Source of the DNA: Planctomycetota bacterium
GTDB lineage: Bacteria > Planctomycetota > Planctomycetia > Gemmatales > Gemmataceae
Assembly (NCBI GenBank): GCA_021781415.1
Contig: JAJXWW010000144.1
Span: 26,185-90,184, forward strand
Reading direction: 5' to 3'
DNA length: 64,000 nucleotides
Every line of letters begins with the position of its first letter. The first letter of the stretch is position 1. A model generated the notes under the pieces. It did not search any database and was not told the origin of the DNA. It saw only the letters and a program-made list of their open reading frames with translations. Shown here piece by piece: positions 30,206-40,069 of the stretch. Both the position numbers and the translations under genes were made by a program.

Positions 30206-33200
30206 TCACTTCCGCGGGCGGAATAGCTTCCTCAATCCGCTCTCGGCCTCCTTTTTCAAATTGCCGTCGGTCTCTTGGCGCAGGGTGTTCTCGGCTGCGT
30301 CGCGGACGAAGCGGGACATGGCGTTGCGGAGGGCTTGCTCGTCGATCTTCGGCTTGTCGAGCGTGCCGCCGATGGGGAGGCGGACGGTCTGATTGCCGAA
30401 GGCGGACTTGGCGACCTTGCTGTTGCCCAGCCACTTGGGTGGCACCGGCATCTCCGCCGTCAGCGCGAGGCTGCCATCCAGGCCGACCGAGCCGGAGGTC
30501 CGGATCGTCAGTTCGGGAAAACGCAGCTCCAGTCCATTGTGATAGACGCGCCCCTCGACCAATCGAAACGGCACGACGTTGTCCTTGGCTAACGTCAAGG
30601 TGGCCGGTCCCTTGAGCAAGACGCTGAGTTCTCGCACCAACGGACTACCGCCGACTCGGGCCGAATGCAGGGTGAGCCAACCGGCCAGGTCGGTCTTGGC
30701 GGGATCGAGCAACGGCGTCCGTCCGTTTTGGAGATCGACCGAGATCTCGCCATCGGCCTCGGCCACACCCGCCAACACCGGCGCGGCATAGCCGAGCGCG
30801 CTGGCGCAGGCCATCGGCGACAGGCGTGCATGGTCCAGCACGCGGCCCTTGGCCAAGGTCACTTCCACCGGCAGCGGATCGAGACGCAGGGTCGGTTGCA
30901 CTTGCAGCCGTCCGCGATTCAATGTCGCCTCAATCGGAGCGGCGCGGAAGGAGCCGCCGGTCAACGTGCCACGCATCTCAGCGGGACCGATTTGGCAACC
31001 CATCGCTTGCAGCGATTGCCATCCCAAAGCCGCATCGCCATGCAATCGCGTGAGCAAACTACCTTGCGGCCCGGCCAACGGTCCCGCCAGGTGGAACGGT
31101 CGCGCTTCGCGCCCGTTCAGCTTCACGCCCGGCCCCAAATAGGGTCGCAGTTGCGAGTCCAGTTTCTCCAAGTCCAGGTCGAGTTTGCCTTCGAGAGACA
31201 GTTCCATGTCGGTACTCAAGGCGACGATCTCGCCGTTGGCGTCGCAACCGAAGCAAGGTGTGTCCAGGTGCAGCTGGGGAATGCGCAGGGAATCCTTGAC
31301 GACATCGTAAACGATGTGGCCGACGAGATTGACGCGCGACTCGCGCCACAAAGGACTGTTGGACGATCCGAAAAAGAGATTTTGCAGGTGGAGGTCCAAC
31401 TGAGCGATCTGCCGGCCGTCGTCGGGGCGAAGGTCGATGCGTCCGGCGAGCGCACCGCCGAACGGCTCGGCGGAGCCGAACAAGCGGCACAGGCGCGCGG
31501 CGTCGCCCTGCACGCTGGCGGCGGCGGTAATCTGCCAGGCACCGACGCTATCGACGCTCAGCGTCGCCGCCGGCGTTTGCAGGGTCACGGTGGGGCAACC
31601 GAGGCGCGTGTGCTGCAACTCCAGAGTGTCGCGCTGGGGCAGCCAGCGACCGCTGGTCGTGAAGTCCAGCGACGCTTCGTCCACATTCAACCCCGCGCCG
31701 CGCAGCTTCACGTCGCGGCCCGTCGCCCGGAAGTCTTCGACCTGAATCGCCTCCGGTTCGTAGCGCAGCCGCGCGTCCATCTCGAGTTGTCCGGAGGCGC
31801 TGACTCCTTCGAGCAAGCCGGTCAGACTGGACACGCGGCCGCGCCAGCGCGCCAGATCGCCGGACACGCGCAGCCGCGTTCGCGCGGAGTGGATCGATTG
31901 CAAACTGGCGATCGGCTCCATGAGATCGAGGTCGATGCCGTCGGTTCCGGCCTGAACGTGGAGTGCCCCGGCCTGAATGCGGTTGTCGCCACCCAGCGCT
32001 CCAATCAGATCGAGGTGAACGGTGATGCGGTCCTCGCGCCAGACGCGCGATCCGTCGCTCAGGTTGAACTGTCCGAAGCGAAGGTCCGTCTCCAGGCGCG
32101 AACCGTCGCGCGAGTTGCGCCGCATCGACGCTCGCACCGTGCCCTCGCTCTGCACGCGCAGCGAACCGAGTTCGACGAAGCCGGCCAGATGTTCGCTCAA
32201 CCGGCCGAGATTGAAAGTGCCTCGCGCCGTCCATTCTTCCAACGAACCGGACATCTCCAAACGCAGAAAGTCCGAATCGCAGCGGAAGCGCTCCAAAATC
32301 GGCAGCGAATCGTTCGTCTCCTGATGGGCGGCCAGAACGAGCGCGAACGGCTCCTTCCACACGATGCGCTGCCCCTGATACAGACCTTCCAGATCGGAAG
32401 TGTGGACATTGCCTTCCCACAACAGGCTTTCGCCGCGCTGCGAACTGTGAAGATGTAGCGACAGCACTCCCGATTGAACGCGCGTGTCCTTGGTCAGATG
32501 CAAGGCGTCGGGCAGCAACTCGGCGAGGCGGACGAGATTCAATTCGGCGTCGAGCCGTTGGCCGGGCTGAAGCACGGCCGCGCGCGAGTCCTTGGCCAGA
32601 TCGATCGTGCCGCCGAGATTGATCTTGCCGACTTCGGATTGCACTTCCAACTGTTCGACGGTCAGTCGGCTGCCCTCCAAGGCGAAACGGCACGGCGCAT
32701 CGACGCGCGCCAAGCGCAGCACGTCTCCTCCCAAGAGGGAATCGCTCGCGGCGAGTGCCTGGATGGCGACATTGCCCGCCACGCGCAGGTCCGGCCCGCC
32801 GTTGGACTCGCTGCCGGGTTGCAACTGCAAATCGGCGTTGAGCCAACCGCCGAGGCGGAGGCGCGGCTCGATGCGGCGAAGGATCGGCTCCAAGGCGTCG
32901 AGCGGCAAATCTTCGGCGTGCAATTCGCCCTCGGCTCGAAGGCGCGGCGGCCCGTTGGTTCCCTCGATCCCATGCGCCGATGCACCGAAGTGCAGTCGGC
33001 CCTCGCGACGCGACTCCGTCACCGTCGCGTCCAGTTCGATCCGCGACGGAGTGCGTCGATCGCGGGCCACTTCGACGGTCAAGTCCAGGGGATCGAGCGA
33101 CCAGGCGTTCCCGCCTTCTTCGTCTTCCATCACCGCGCTGGCCCCTTCGACAACGGCGCGGAAGCCGATCCCATCGAGGGCCAACGGAGAGTCGGACGGT

Positions 33201-33640
33201 ACGTCCTTCAGCCGCAGCCAATACGCCAATGTCGCTTCCAAGTTACTGCTCTGGCGCGAGCAGACGATGTGGACGGCGGGGCGCGTCAAGCGAATCTCGC
33301 CGAGGTCGAGAGGGTGGCAGAGGAGTCGGAGCAACGATTTATCGGTCTCGATGCGCGGAACATGCAACAGGGTTCGCCCATCGAGATCGCGGATCTCGAG
33401 ATCGGTGACGACCGGGGCGCTGAACCACCACAGCGACGCGCCGCCGATGCGAATGTCCCCCTGAAGCCGCGACACGGCCCGCGCGATCAGCCAGTTGCGC
33501 AGCGGCGTGCGCGCGATGAGAATCGGCGACAGGATGAAGATTATCGCCAACGAGAGGAACGCCGTCCAGAATCGGCGCTTCCATTTGCCGCGCGAAGGGG
33601 TAAGGGTTCGATCCGCGGCGCTTCGTTTGAATAGGCCCAT
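30206..33640 (-). CDS. Large AsmA-like envelope protein
   Basis: 1144 residues from MGLFKRSAADRTL; an ATG 9 bases upstream is equally possible. One N-terminal transmembrane helix (FWTAFLSLAIIFILSPILIA, about 20-40) is followed by ~1100 residues of repeated beta-strand pattern. The family-typical opening is visible (GDIRIGGASLWWFSAPVVTD, then LLHVPRIETDKS). The end has the LPIGGTLDKPKID block common to AsmA/TamB-type proteins. Such proteins span the periplasm and are thought to move lipids or assist outer-membrane assembly. Very long antisense open frames across it are shadows. Confidence 0.8.
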   Translation of the reverse strand: MGLFKRSAADRTLTPSRGKWKRRFWTAFLSLAIIFILSPILIARTPLRNWLIARAVSRLQGDIRIGGASLWWFSAPVVTDLEIRDLDGRTLLHVPRIETDKSLLRLLCHPLDLGEIRLTRPAVHIVCSRQSSNLEATLAYWLRLKDVPSDSPLALDGIGFRAVVEGASAVMEDEEGGNAWSLDPLDLTVEVARDRRTPSRIELDATVTESRREGRLHFGASAHGIEGTNGPPRLRAEGELHAEDLPLDALEPILRRIEPRLRLGGWLNADLQLQPGSESNGGPDLRVAGNVAIQALAASDSLLGGDVLRLARVDAPCRFALEGSRLTVEQLEVQSEVGKINLGGTIDLAKDSRAAVLQPGQRLDAELNLVRLAELLPDALHLTKDTRVQSGVLSLHLHSSQRGESLLWEGNVHTSDLEGLYQGQRIVWKEPFALVLAAHQETNDSLPILERFRCDSDFLRLEMSGSLEEWTARGTFNLGRLSEHLAGFVELGSLRVQSEGTVRASMRRNSRDGSRLETDLRFGQFNLSDGSRVWREDRITVHLDLIGALGGDNRIQAGALHVQAGTDGIDLDLMEPIASLQSIHSARTRLRVSGDLARWRGRVSSLTGLLEGVSASGQLEMDARLRYEPEAIQVEDFRATGRDVKLRGAGLNVDEASLDFTTSGRWLPQRDTLELQHTRLGCPTVTLQTPAATLSVDSVGAWQITAAASVQGDAARLCRLFGSAEPFGGALAGRIDLRPDDGRQIAQLDLHLQNLFFGSSNSPLWRESRVNLVGHIVYDVVKDSLRIPQLHLDTPCFGCDANGEIVALSTDMELSLEGKLDLDLEKLDSQLRPYLGPGVKLNGREARPFHLAGPLAGPQGSLLTRLHGDAALGWQSLQAMGCQIGPAEMRGTLTGGSFRAAPIEATLNRGRLQVQPTLRLDPLPVEVTLAKGRVLDHARLSPMACASALGYAAPVLAGVAEADGEISVDLQNGRTPLLDPAKTDLAGWLTLHSARVGGSPLVRELSVLLKGPATLTLAKDNVVPFRLVEGRVYHNGLELRFPELTIRTSGSVGLDGSLALTAEMPVPPKWLGNSKVAKSAFGNQTVRLPIGGTLDKPKIDEQALRNAMSRFVRDAAENTLRQETDGNLKKEAESGLRKLFRPRK

Positions 33641-33820
33641 CGTTTGCATCCTGCACGGGACCGAGAGTCGTTCGGACAAGCGCGGCCTTCGACGGAAGGA
33701 ACCGCGCATCATACCCATTCGACCGGAACCGAGAGGCGTCCGAGGGAGAATTCGCCGATAGACGCGGAGGCGAGATCCATCCGCCCGCGCCATCGTTGGG
33801 GCTTACCCAACTTGCCACTC

Positions 33821-33973
33821 ATCACCCGGCAGCTTACGCTGCCGGTTCGCCGGGACTCGGCAGATTACAATGCCGGGGCTGGCGAACCGGCGGCGTGAGC
33901 CGCCGGGTGGGCGTATTCATCACCCGGCAGCTTACGCTGCCGGTTCGCCGGGACTCGGCAGATTACAATGCCG
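33821..33973. repeat. 55-bp direct repeat built on family A palindromes
   Basis: Two identical 55-base copies (33821-33875 and 33919-33973), each beginning atcacccggcagcttacgct and ending gattacaatgccg. Between them lies an inverted-type copy (gcgaaccggcggcgtgagcc). The array fills most of the gap between aspS and the AsmA-like gene; the ~180 bases before it hold nothing recognisable. Confidence 0.85.
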
Positions 33974-33982
33974 AGTCGCCGG

Positions 33983-35797
33983 TTACAGGCCCAGTTCGCG
34001 GAGTTGTTTGGCGTCGACTGGGGCCGGCGCTCCGGTCATCAGATCGCGCGCCTTCTGGTTCTTCGGAAACGCCAAGACATCGCGGATATTCGTGGTGCCG
34101 GAGAGGATCATCGCCAGGCGATCGAGGCCCAAGGCGATACCGCCGTGCGGCGGCGCGCCGAACTTCAGGGCGTCGAGCAAGAAGCCGAAGCGCTGCCGAG
34201 CTTGCTCCGGCGACATGCCCAGCATGGCGAACATTCGCCCTTGCACTTCCGGGCTATGGATGCGGATACTGCCGCCTCCGGCCTCGTAGCCGTTGATGAC
34301 CAGATCGTATGCCTTGGCCTTCACCTGGGCCGGATCGCTCTCCAGGACGGCCAAATCCTCGTCGCGCGGCGCGGTAAACGGATGGTGGTTGGCCGCCCAG
34401 CGCTTTTCCTCGTCGTCCCAGATAAACGAAGGGAAATCGACGACCCAAGCGAGTTTGAACTTACCCGGTGTATTGTCACATGCACCCACATGCCCAGCGT
34501 AATGCGCGCGGAGATGACCGAGGGCTTGGCAAACCACCGCTTCCTTGTCGGCCACGAAGACAATCACATCGCCTTCAGCGGCCGCTACCCGCCGACGCAA
34601 TTCCATCTGAGCGGGAGCGGGTAGAAACTTCTCGATGGGCGAAGTAAACTTGTCTGCCTCAACCTTGATCCAAGCCGCCCCCTTGGCACCGTATTGTTGC
34701 ACGAAAGGAGTCAGATCGTCGAGTTGCTTGCGCGTGAACTTCGGCACCGCTCCTTTCATGTTGATCGCGCGCACTCTCCCGCCCGCGGCCACAACGTCTT
34801 TGAAAACGCGGAACTCCGTCGATCCTGCCCAATCGCTCAGTTCGAGAATCTCCATCCCGTCGATGCGCAGGTCCGGTTTGTCGCTGCCGTACTTGAGCAT
34901 CGCTTCGTCGTAGGGCAAGCGGGGCAGGGGCAGGGGAACGGTCGCGCCCGCGCACTTTTGGAAGATCTCGGCGATCAACCCCTCGACCAGCGTTAGCACA
35001 TCGTCTTGTTCGACGAACGACATTTCGAGATCGAGCTGCGTGAATTCCGGCTGCCGGTCGGCGCGAAGATCTTCATCGCGCAGACAGCGGGCGATCTGAA
35101 AGTAGCGATCGTAGCCGGCGACCATGAGCAACTGTTTGTACAGCTGCGGCGATTGCGGTAGGGCGTACCAAAAGGGTTTGCCCGTCTTCTCGTCCTGCCA
35201 CACGCGGCTGGGGACGAGATAATCGCGCGCTCCCTCCGGCGTGCTGCGGCCCAAAAGAGGCGTTTCAACCTCTAAAAATCGCTCTTTGTCGAGATAGTCG
35301 CGGATGACCTTGTTGAGTCGATGGCGCAGCGCCAGCGTGCGTTGCAGCGAGGGCCGGCGCAGATCGAGATAGCGATATTGCAAACGCAGATCCTCGCCGG
35401 CCAACTCCGGATCGCCGAAGCCGGTCTCCAACGGGATCGACATGACCTCGAACGGCGGCGTCGGACAGCGATTGAGGACGATCAATTCCTCGGCCAATAC
35501 CTCAATGTCGCCGGTCGCCAGCTTGGGATTGTGCTTGTTCGGCAGCCGCTCCCGCACCTTGCCGCGCACCGACACCACCCATTCGTCGCGGATCTCCTGG
35601 GCGACGGCGAACATCTCGGCGCAGTCGGATTCGAGAACGATCTGCGTCAATCCGTAGCGATCTCGCAGATCGACGAAGACCTGATCGGGATACGCGCGGT
35701 AGCTGTTGGCCCATCCGTTTAACACCACGGTCTGTCCGGCGTGTTCTTGTCGTAATTCGCCGCAGGTATGCGTTCGCCGCCACTCCGCCATTTGCAT
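33983..35797 (-). CDS. aspS: Aspartyl-tRNA synthetase
   Basis: 604 residues, normal length for the bacterial type. An N-terminal OB anticodon-binding domain ([20 protein letters not shown]) leads into class II motif 2 ([20 protein letters not shown] near residue 205). The bacterial-specific GAD insertion occupies about 285-410, and motif 3 ends the protein ([15 protein letters not shown] near 545). It charges tRNA-Asp in the cytoplasm. The upstream start at 35848 would add a basic leader absent from the family, so the ATG giving [15 protein letters not shown] is preferred. Family A repeats lie directly after the stop. Confidence 0.97.
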   Translation of the reverse strand: MQMAEWRRTHTCGELRQEHAGQTVVLNGWANSYRAYPDQVFVDLRDRYGLTQIVLESDCAEMFAVAQEIRDEWVVSVRGKVRERLPNKHNPKLATGDIEVLAEELIVLNRCPTPPFEVMSIPLETGFGDPELAGEDLRLQYRYLDLRRPSLQRTLALRHRLNKVIRDYLDKERFLEVETPLLGRSTPEGARDYLVPSRVWQDEKTGKPFWYALPQSPQLYKQLLMVAGYDRYFQIARCLRDEDLRADRQPEFTQLDLEMSFVEQDDVLTLVEGLIAEIFQKCAGATVPLPLPRLPYDEAMLKYGSDKPDLRIDGMEILELSDWAGSTEFRVFKDVVAAGGRVRAINMKGAVPKFTRKQLDDLTPFVQQYGAKGAAWIKVEADKFTSPIEKFLPAPAQMELRRRVAAAEGDVIVFVADKEAVVCQALGHLRAHYAGHVGACDNTPGKFKLAWVVDFPSFIWDDEEKRWAANHHPFTAPRDEDLAVLESDPAQVKAKAYDLVINGYEAGGGSIRIHSPEVQGRMFAMLGMSPEQARQRFGFLLDALKFGAPPHGGIALGLDRLAMILSGTTNIRDVLAFPKNQKARDLMTGAPAPVDAKQLRELGL

Positions 35798-35925
35798 CGC
35801 CCTTTGTAACGTCGTCGTTCGGTTCTTCTTCCGCTCGCGCGGAGACAACGGGATTATAGAGGAATTGATGCTTGACAGAAGATAGGCGATCGCCTTAGAT
35901 AGAATCGCCCCGATTCCCTTGCGAG

Positions 35926-36861
35926 ATGCTTCACGCCATGTCGTTCCGATTGTTCATCTACTATTGTGCCCTCTGCGGCGGCGGCGGAGCATTTCTGGGC
36001 TGGATACTCGGTCGTCCCCTGGCGCTAAACGACGTGGTCTTGACGCAAGGCTTCAAAGGGATGTTCCTCGGCTTCGGGATCTCGCTGGCGTTGGCGCTGG
36101 TGGACTCGCTGTGGGTCTTTTCGTTGCGGAATGTGGTGGCGATTTTCGCGCGCGTGGCGACGGCCGTGGTGGTCGGAGCGATGGGCGGACTGCTCGGCGG
36201 ACTCATCGGGCAGGTACTCTACGGTCTCAAGGACTGGGGCATCTTTCTGGTATTCGGCTGGGCGATTACCGGCTTTCTCATCGGCGTGTCGCTGGGCGTT
36301 TACGATCTGCTGTCGAGTCTGCTCTTCGCTCGCAACGCTTCCATGGCGCTGCGCAAGGTTCTCAAAGGGGTACTCGGCGGCACGTTGGGCGGCATTCTGG
36401 GCGGCATCCTGTCGCTGATGCTGTTGGCCGGCTGGACGCATCTGCTCGGCGGCGATCCCGAAGTGGAGAGGCGTTTGTGGAGTCCCAGTTCGTGGGGGTT
36501 CGTATCGTTGGGCGCGTGCATCGGCTTGCTGATTTCGGTGGCACAGGTGGTTCTCAAGGAGGCTTGGTTGAAGGTCGAAGCGGGATTTCGCAAGGGGCGC
36601 GAGGTGATTCTAACCAAGCCGGAGATCACCATCGGTCGAGCCGAGAGTTGCGACATCGGCCTCTTCGGCGATCCCCAAATCGAGAAGCTCCACGCGCGCA
36701 TCCGCCGCGAGGGCAATCGCTACGTCCTCATCGACGAAGGCGCGGGAACCTACCTCAACGACGACCTCGTCCGCGGCTCGGCAACCCTCCAAGCCGGCGA
36801 CGCCATCCGCCTGGGCAAGTGCGTCTTGCGTTTCGGCGAACGGCAGAAGCAAGAACAATGA
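35926..36861 (+). CDS. Multi-pass membrane protein with C-terminal FHA domain
   Basis: 311 residues. Five or six hydrophobic helices in the first ~205 residues, several glycine-rich (GAMGGLLGGLIGQVLYG, GVLGGTLGGILGGIL). The last ~90 form an FHA phosphothreonine-binding domain: ITIGRAESCDIGLFGDP, then KLHARI and GTYLNDDLV. This suggests a membrane receptor for phosphorylated partners, for example Ser/Thr-kinase substrates, which abound in planctomycetes. ATG at 35938 is an alternative start. A family B hairpin lies downstream. Confidence 0.85.
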   Translation: MLHAMSFRLFIYYCALCGGGGAFLGWILGRPLALNDVVLTQGFKGMFLGFGISLALALVDSLWVFSLRNVVAIFARVATAVVVGAMGGLLGGLIGQVLYGLKDWGIFLVFGWAITGFLIGVSLGVYDLLSSLLFARNASMALRKVLKGVLGGTLGGILGGILSLMLLAGWTHLLGGDPEVERRLWSPSSWGFVSLGACIGLLISVAQVVLKEAWLKVEAGFRKGREVILTKPEITIGRAESCDIGLFGDPQIEKLHARIRREGNRYVLIDEGAGTYLNDDLVRGSATLQAGDAIRLGKCVLRFGERQKQEQ

Positions 36862-37195
36862 GTTCGAGGACGAGAAATGCTCCTCGTCGCCGTCGCGCAT
36901 GGGCACCTCGGTGAGCCGCGACGCGCAGCGGAGCGTGGGGTTCGCGCTCCGCTGCGCGTCGCGGCTAACCGAGATGTGTACAAGTTGTATTTTCTCTGCG
37001 ATCTCTGTGATCTCCGCGGTGAGATATTTGGACTAAAGAGCCTGCCGTTGCGTTTCTCACCTCTCGCTCTCGGACGGAGCCTGGATACGAGAAAGTTTCC
37101 CTTTCGCTTTCGCTTCTTTCTCCCTTTCCGCGCGCCGCTTGGTATAATCTGTCTCTGTTCTCCTTCTCGATTGAGGCCGCGTGGACGGGGCGATT
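36862..37195. other. Intergenic stretch of repeats
   Basis: 334 bases holding a family B hairpin, a family D copy and a short T/C-rich stretch. A TATAAT at 37143-37148 lies about 50 bases before the next ATG, but no convincing -35 is seen. No gene is visible. Confidence 0.5.
36911..36970. repeat. Family B palindrome after the FHA gene
   Basis: gagccgcgacgcgcagcgga and its complement ctccgctgcgcgtcgcggct are separated by a short loop. It lies about 50 bases after the FHA stop and could act as a terminator or mRNA-end hairpin. Confidence 0.75.
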
Positions 37196-40063
37196 ATGAC
37201 GCTCGTTTGTCGCAATTGTTCGCGGGTGAATCCGCTCGAAGCGCAATACTGCTATTGGGACGGCGCGGTATTGGACGGGCGCGGGCGCGCCAGCGGCCCT
37301 ATCGCCGTGGGCGCTCAACCGTTTCTCAGCCCGTTCGTCTTTCCGTCCGGCCGGCAGTGTCGCAATTTCGACGAATTGGTGTCGGCCTGCTACGGCGAAT
37401 GGAAAGAAGCACTCGATTTGTTGCGCCAGGGCTATTTGGAGAGCTTCTTCGGCGCTCTGGGACGGGCCGATCTGGCGCTGGCGGCAAAGCAAGCGGTCCA
37501 TTCCGCCGACGCCGACCGAGGTCTCGATCATCTGTTGAGCAAACTGCCGTGCAGCAACCGCGAGCCGCCGAAGTTGTTCGCTCAGCCGTTGGAGATCAAC
37601 CTCGGCCAGATCGCGCGTTCGGGCGGACGGCGCTTCGAGTTGCACCTCGAAAATCAGGGCATGGGGTTGTTGCAAGGCACGGTCTCTTGCGACGACACGG
37701 CCTGGTTGATGCTCGGCGAAGGGACCGGCTCGCCGCGTAAGGTTTTCCAGACGCTCAACGAGTTCACGCTGCCGGTGCAGGTTCACGGCAAGGCGCTGCG
37801 TGCCGGTAATAAGACGCTGGAAGGTCGGCTGACCATCGAATCGAACGGCGGATCGGCCGTGGCGATCGTCCGCGCCGATGTGCCGGTGCAGCCGTTTCCC
37901 GAAGGCGTCTTGGCCGGAGCGACTTCGCCGCGCCAGATTGCCGAGAAGGCCAAGGCCAACCCCAAGGGTGCCGCGCCGCTCTTCGAGAAAGGGGCGATCG
38001 CCGCTTGGTACGAGAGCAACGGCTGGACCTATCCGGTGCAGGGACCAGCTTCGTCGGGGTTGGGCGCGATTCAACAGTTCTTCGAGGCGTTGGGTCTGGT
38101 CAAACCGCCCGTCGTGGAAATCAGCGAGACGGCGATTCATCTGCACGGCACGCCGGGTACGTCGGTGGAACACGTCTTACAAGTGCAGGCCGCCGAGAAA
38201 CGTCCGGTGTTCGCTCATGCCGTGACGGCGACGCCGTGGCTGCAAATTGGCCGGGTCATTCTCGATGGCCGAACCGCGCGCGTCCCAATCAGGGTGCCTG
38301 CCGTACCCGCTCGTCCCGGCGAACAGCTGCAAGGCAAAGTGCAAGTGACGGCCAACGGCGGACAGCGCTTCGCCGTCGATGTGACGCTGACCATCGGCGG
38401 ACGCATTGCCGCCCGCGTCGATCGCGCGTCGGCCGTCGTTCTCGACATGGATCACGTCCTGGCGGCCATGCCGGTATTGACGGCGGCCGACGTGGTATCC
38501 GAGGTCGAGACCGTGCCGGAAGTCGTCGCTCTCGACGAAGTACCTTCGCCTAGAAAACGGCAAGAAATCCAGGAGGTGTTGCCGGCGACGAATCGAAGAC
38601 GATCCGGCAAACGCGGCGACAGCGGCTTCGACAAGGACGCCTCGGCGCGAGCCGAACGCGACAAACCGGCCGGCGGCTTCTCCAAACATCTGCTCCCTTT
38701 GGGCGTCCTGGCGTTGTTGCTGTTTGCGATGGTGGCCCACGATCTGTGGATGATCGTCCTCGAACCGTCGGCTCGCGGCGACGAGGCCGATAACTCCTTG
38801 CTCGATACCAACCCGCGCATCGTCTTGCAATTCCACGACAAAGGCGATGAGGTTCTGAAAGCACCGTCCATGCGCTTCGGCATCTTGGCCAAGGATGCGA
38901 GCAATCCCGACCGACTCAAGAAACTCACCTTCGACGAACACGGGCGCTCGAATAACACGGTTCTGATGGTGGACGGCAAGCAGTTCTTGTTCGGCGAAGC
39001 GAATCCAGGCGATCCCCAACTGGGTTTCGATCTGCGCGACCCACCCGGCGAATGGGTCGAAATGAAGACGAAGTTGCAAGGCGAGACGGCGGGCCGATCG
39101 CGCGACGGCTACGCCTCAACCTGGTGGCTGCCCGGACGCAAACTCCGCATCACCCAAGAAGTCGAGATCGTTCCCGGCGCGCAATCGCGCCTATTGGACA
39201 CCTGTTTAGTGCGCTATATTCTGGAGAACCGCGATACGCTCGAGCATCGCGTCGGCATTCGCTTCATGCTCGATACCTTTATCGGGGCCAACGACGGCGT
39301 GCCGTTCACCATCCCCGGCGCGACCGACCTGTGCGACACCAAGATGAATTTCGATCGACCGGAGCGCGTGCCGGACTTCATTCAGGCGCTGGAGAAGGAC
39401 GACCTGCGCAATCCGGGTACGGTGGCGTATCTGCAATTTCGCATCGGCAAGAACGTGGAAAGCCCCAGCCGAGTTCTCCTGGGCGGCTGGCCGAACCCGG
39501 AGCTTCGCAAACCCAGTCCTCCCTTCCGACGCCGGGGCATCGACGGAGCGCGGGCACAGCTAACCGGCTGGGAAGTGCCCGATATTTCCATCCAGGAGCG
39601 CATGGCCATCCTTAAAAATAAGAGAAGAGAGATCGTGGAAGCGAACGATTCCGCCGTGTCGATGTACTGGGGCGAGCAACGGCTGGAACCGGGCAAGACG
39701 CGCACGGTCGGCTTCACCTACGGTCTGGGCAGCGTGGATAGCCGAGAGAGCGGCGGGCATCTTCTCTTGACGGTCGGCGGACGTTTGGTGCCGGACGTTG
39801 AGTTCACGCTGACGGCTCTGGTTCACAATCCCCAAGCGGGCGAGACGCTGACGTTGGACTTGCCGTCTAAGTTGACTGCCGAGGGACAACAATTGACGCT
39901 GCCCGTACCTCCCGTTCCCGCCGGGGCAAAGCGTCCCGATAGCCCCGTCACTTGGCGTCTTCGCGCCTCCAAAGACGGCAAATACGAATTGTCGGTGCGT
40001 TCGAGTACGGGAGCGAAACAGAAAATGCCCGTGACCATCCGCGTCCGCGGCGTGTTCGATTGA
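37196..40063 (+). CDS. Large single-pass protein with N-terminal zinc ribbon
   Basis: 955 residues from MTLVCRNCSRVNP. The start is a zinc-ribbon-like CRNCSRVNP...YCYWDG motif. Residues ~120-420 hold repeated Ig/ASH-like beta domains (EINLGQIARSGGRRFELHLE, KTLEGRLTIESNGG, QLQGKVQVTANGG). A charged linker leads to one transmembrane helix near 500-520 (LLPLGVLALLLFAMVAHDLW). The C-terminal ~430 residues are beta-rich with no family I can name. The ribbon would be cytoplasmic and the C-terminal part external. The next gene follows after 6 bases and also begins with a ribbon. Confidence 0.65.
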   Translation: MTLVCRNCSRVNPLEAQYCYWDGAVLDGRGRASGPIAVGAQPFLSPFVFPSGRQCRNFDELVSACYGEWKEALDLLRQGYLESFFGALGRADLALAAKQAVHSADADRGLDHLLSKLPCSNREPPKLFAQPLEINLGQIARSGGRRFELHLENQGMGLLQGTVSCDDTAWLMLGEGTGSPRKVFQTLNEFTLPVQVHGKALRAGNKTLEGRLTIESNGGSAVAIVRADVPVQPFPEGVLAGATSPRQIAEKAKANPKGAAPLFEKGAIAAWYESNGWTYPVQGPASSGLGAIQQFFEALGLVKPPVVEISETAIHLHGTPGTSVEHVLQVQAAEKRPVFAHAVTATPWLQIGRVILDGRTARVPIRVPAVPARPGEQLQGKVQVTANGGQRFAVDVTLTIGGRIAARVDRASAVVLDMDHVLAAMPVLTAADVVSEVETVPEVVALDEVPSPRKRQEIQEVLPATNRRRSGKRGDSGFDKDASARAERDKPAGGFSKHLLPLGVLALLLFAMVAHDLWMIVLEPSARGDEADNSLLDTNPRIVLQFHDKGDEVLKAPSMRFGILAKDASNPDRLKKLTFDEHGRSNNTVLMVDGKQFLFGEANPGDPQLGFDLRDPPGEWVEMKTKLQGETAGRSRDGYASTWWLPGRKLRITQEVEIVPGAQSRLLDTCLVRYILENRDTLEHRVGIRFMLDTFIGANDGVPFTIPGATDLCDTKMNFDRPERVPDFIQALEKDDLRNPGTVAYLQFRIGKNVESPSRVLLGGWPNPELRKPSPPFRRRGIDGARAQLTGWEVPDISIQERMAILKNKRREIVEANDSAVSMYWGEQRLEPGKTRTVGFTYGLGSVDSRESGGHLLLTVGGRLVPDVEFTLTALVHNPQAGETLTLDLPSKLTAEGQQLTLPVPPVPAGAKRPDSPVTWRLRASKDGKYELSVRSSTGAKQKMPVTIRVRGVFD

Positions 40064-40069
40064 TGTGCT

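Noticed and set aside
30665..32458. 597-codon plus-strand frame inside the AsmA-like gene
   Set aside because: Antisense shadow in GC-rich DNA; the minus-strand protein has a clear transmembrane helix and family features.
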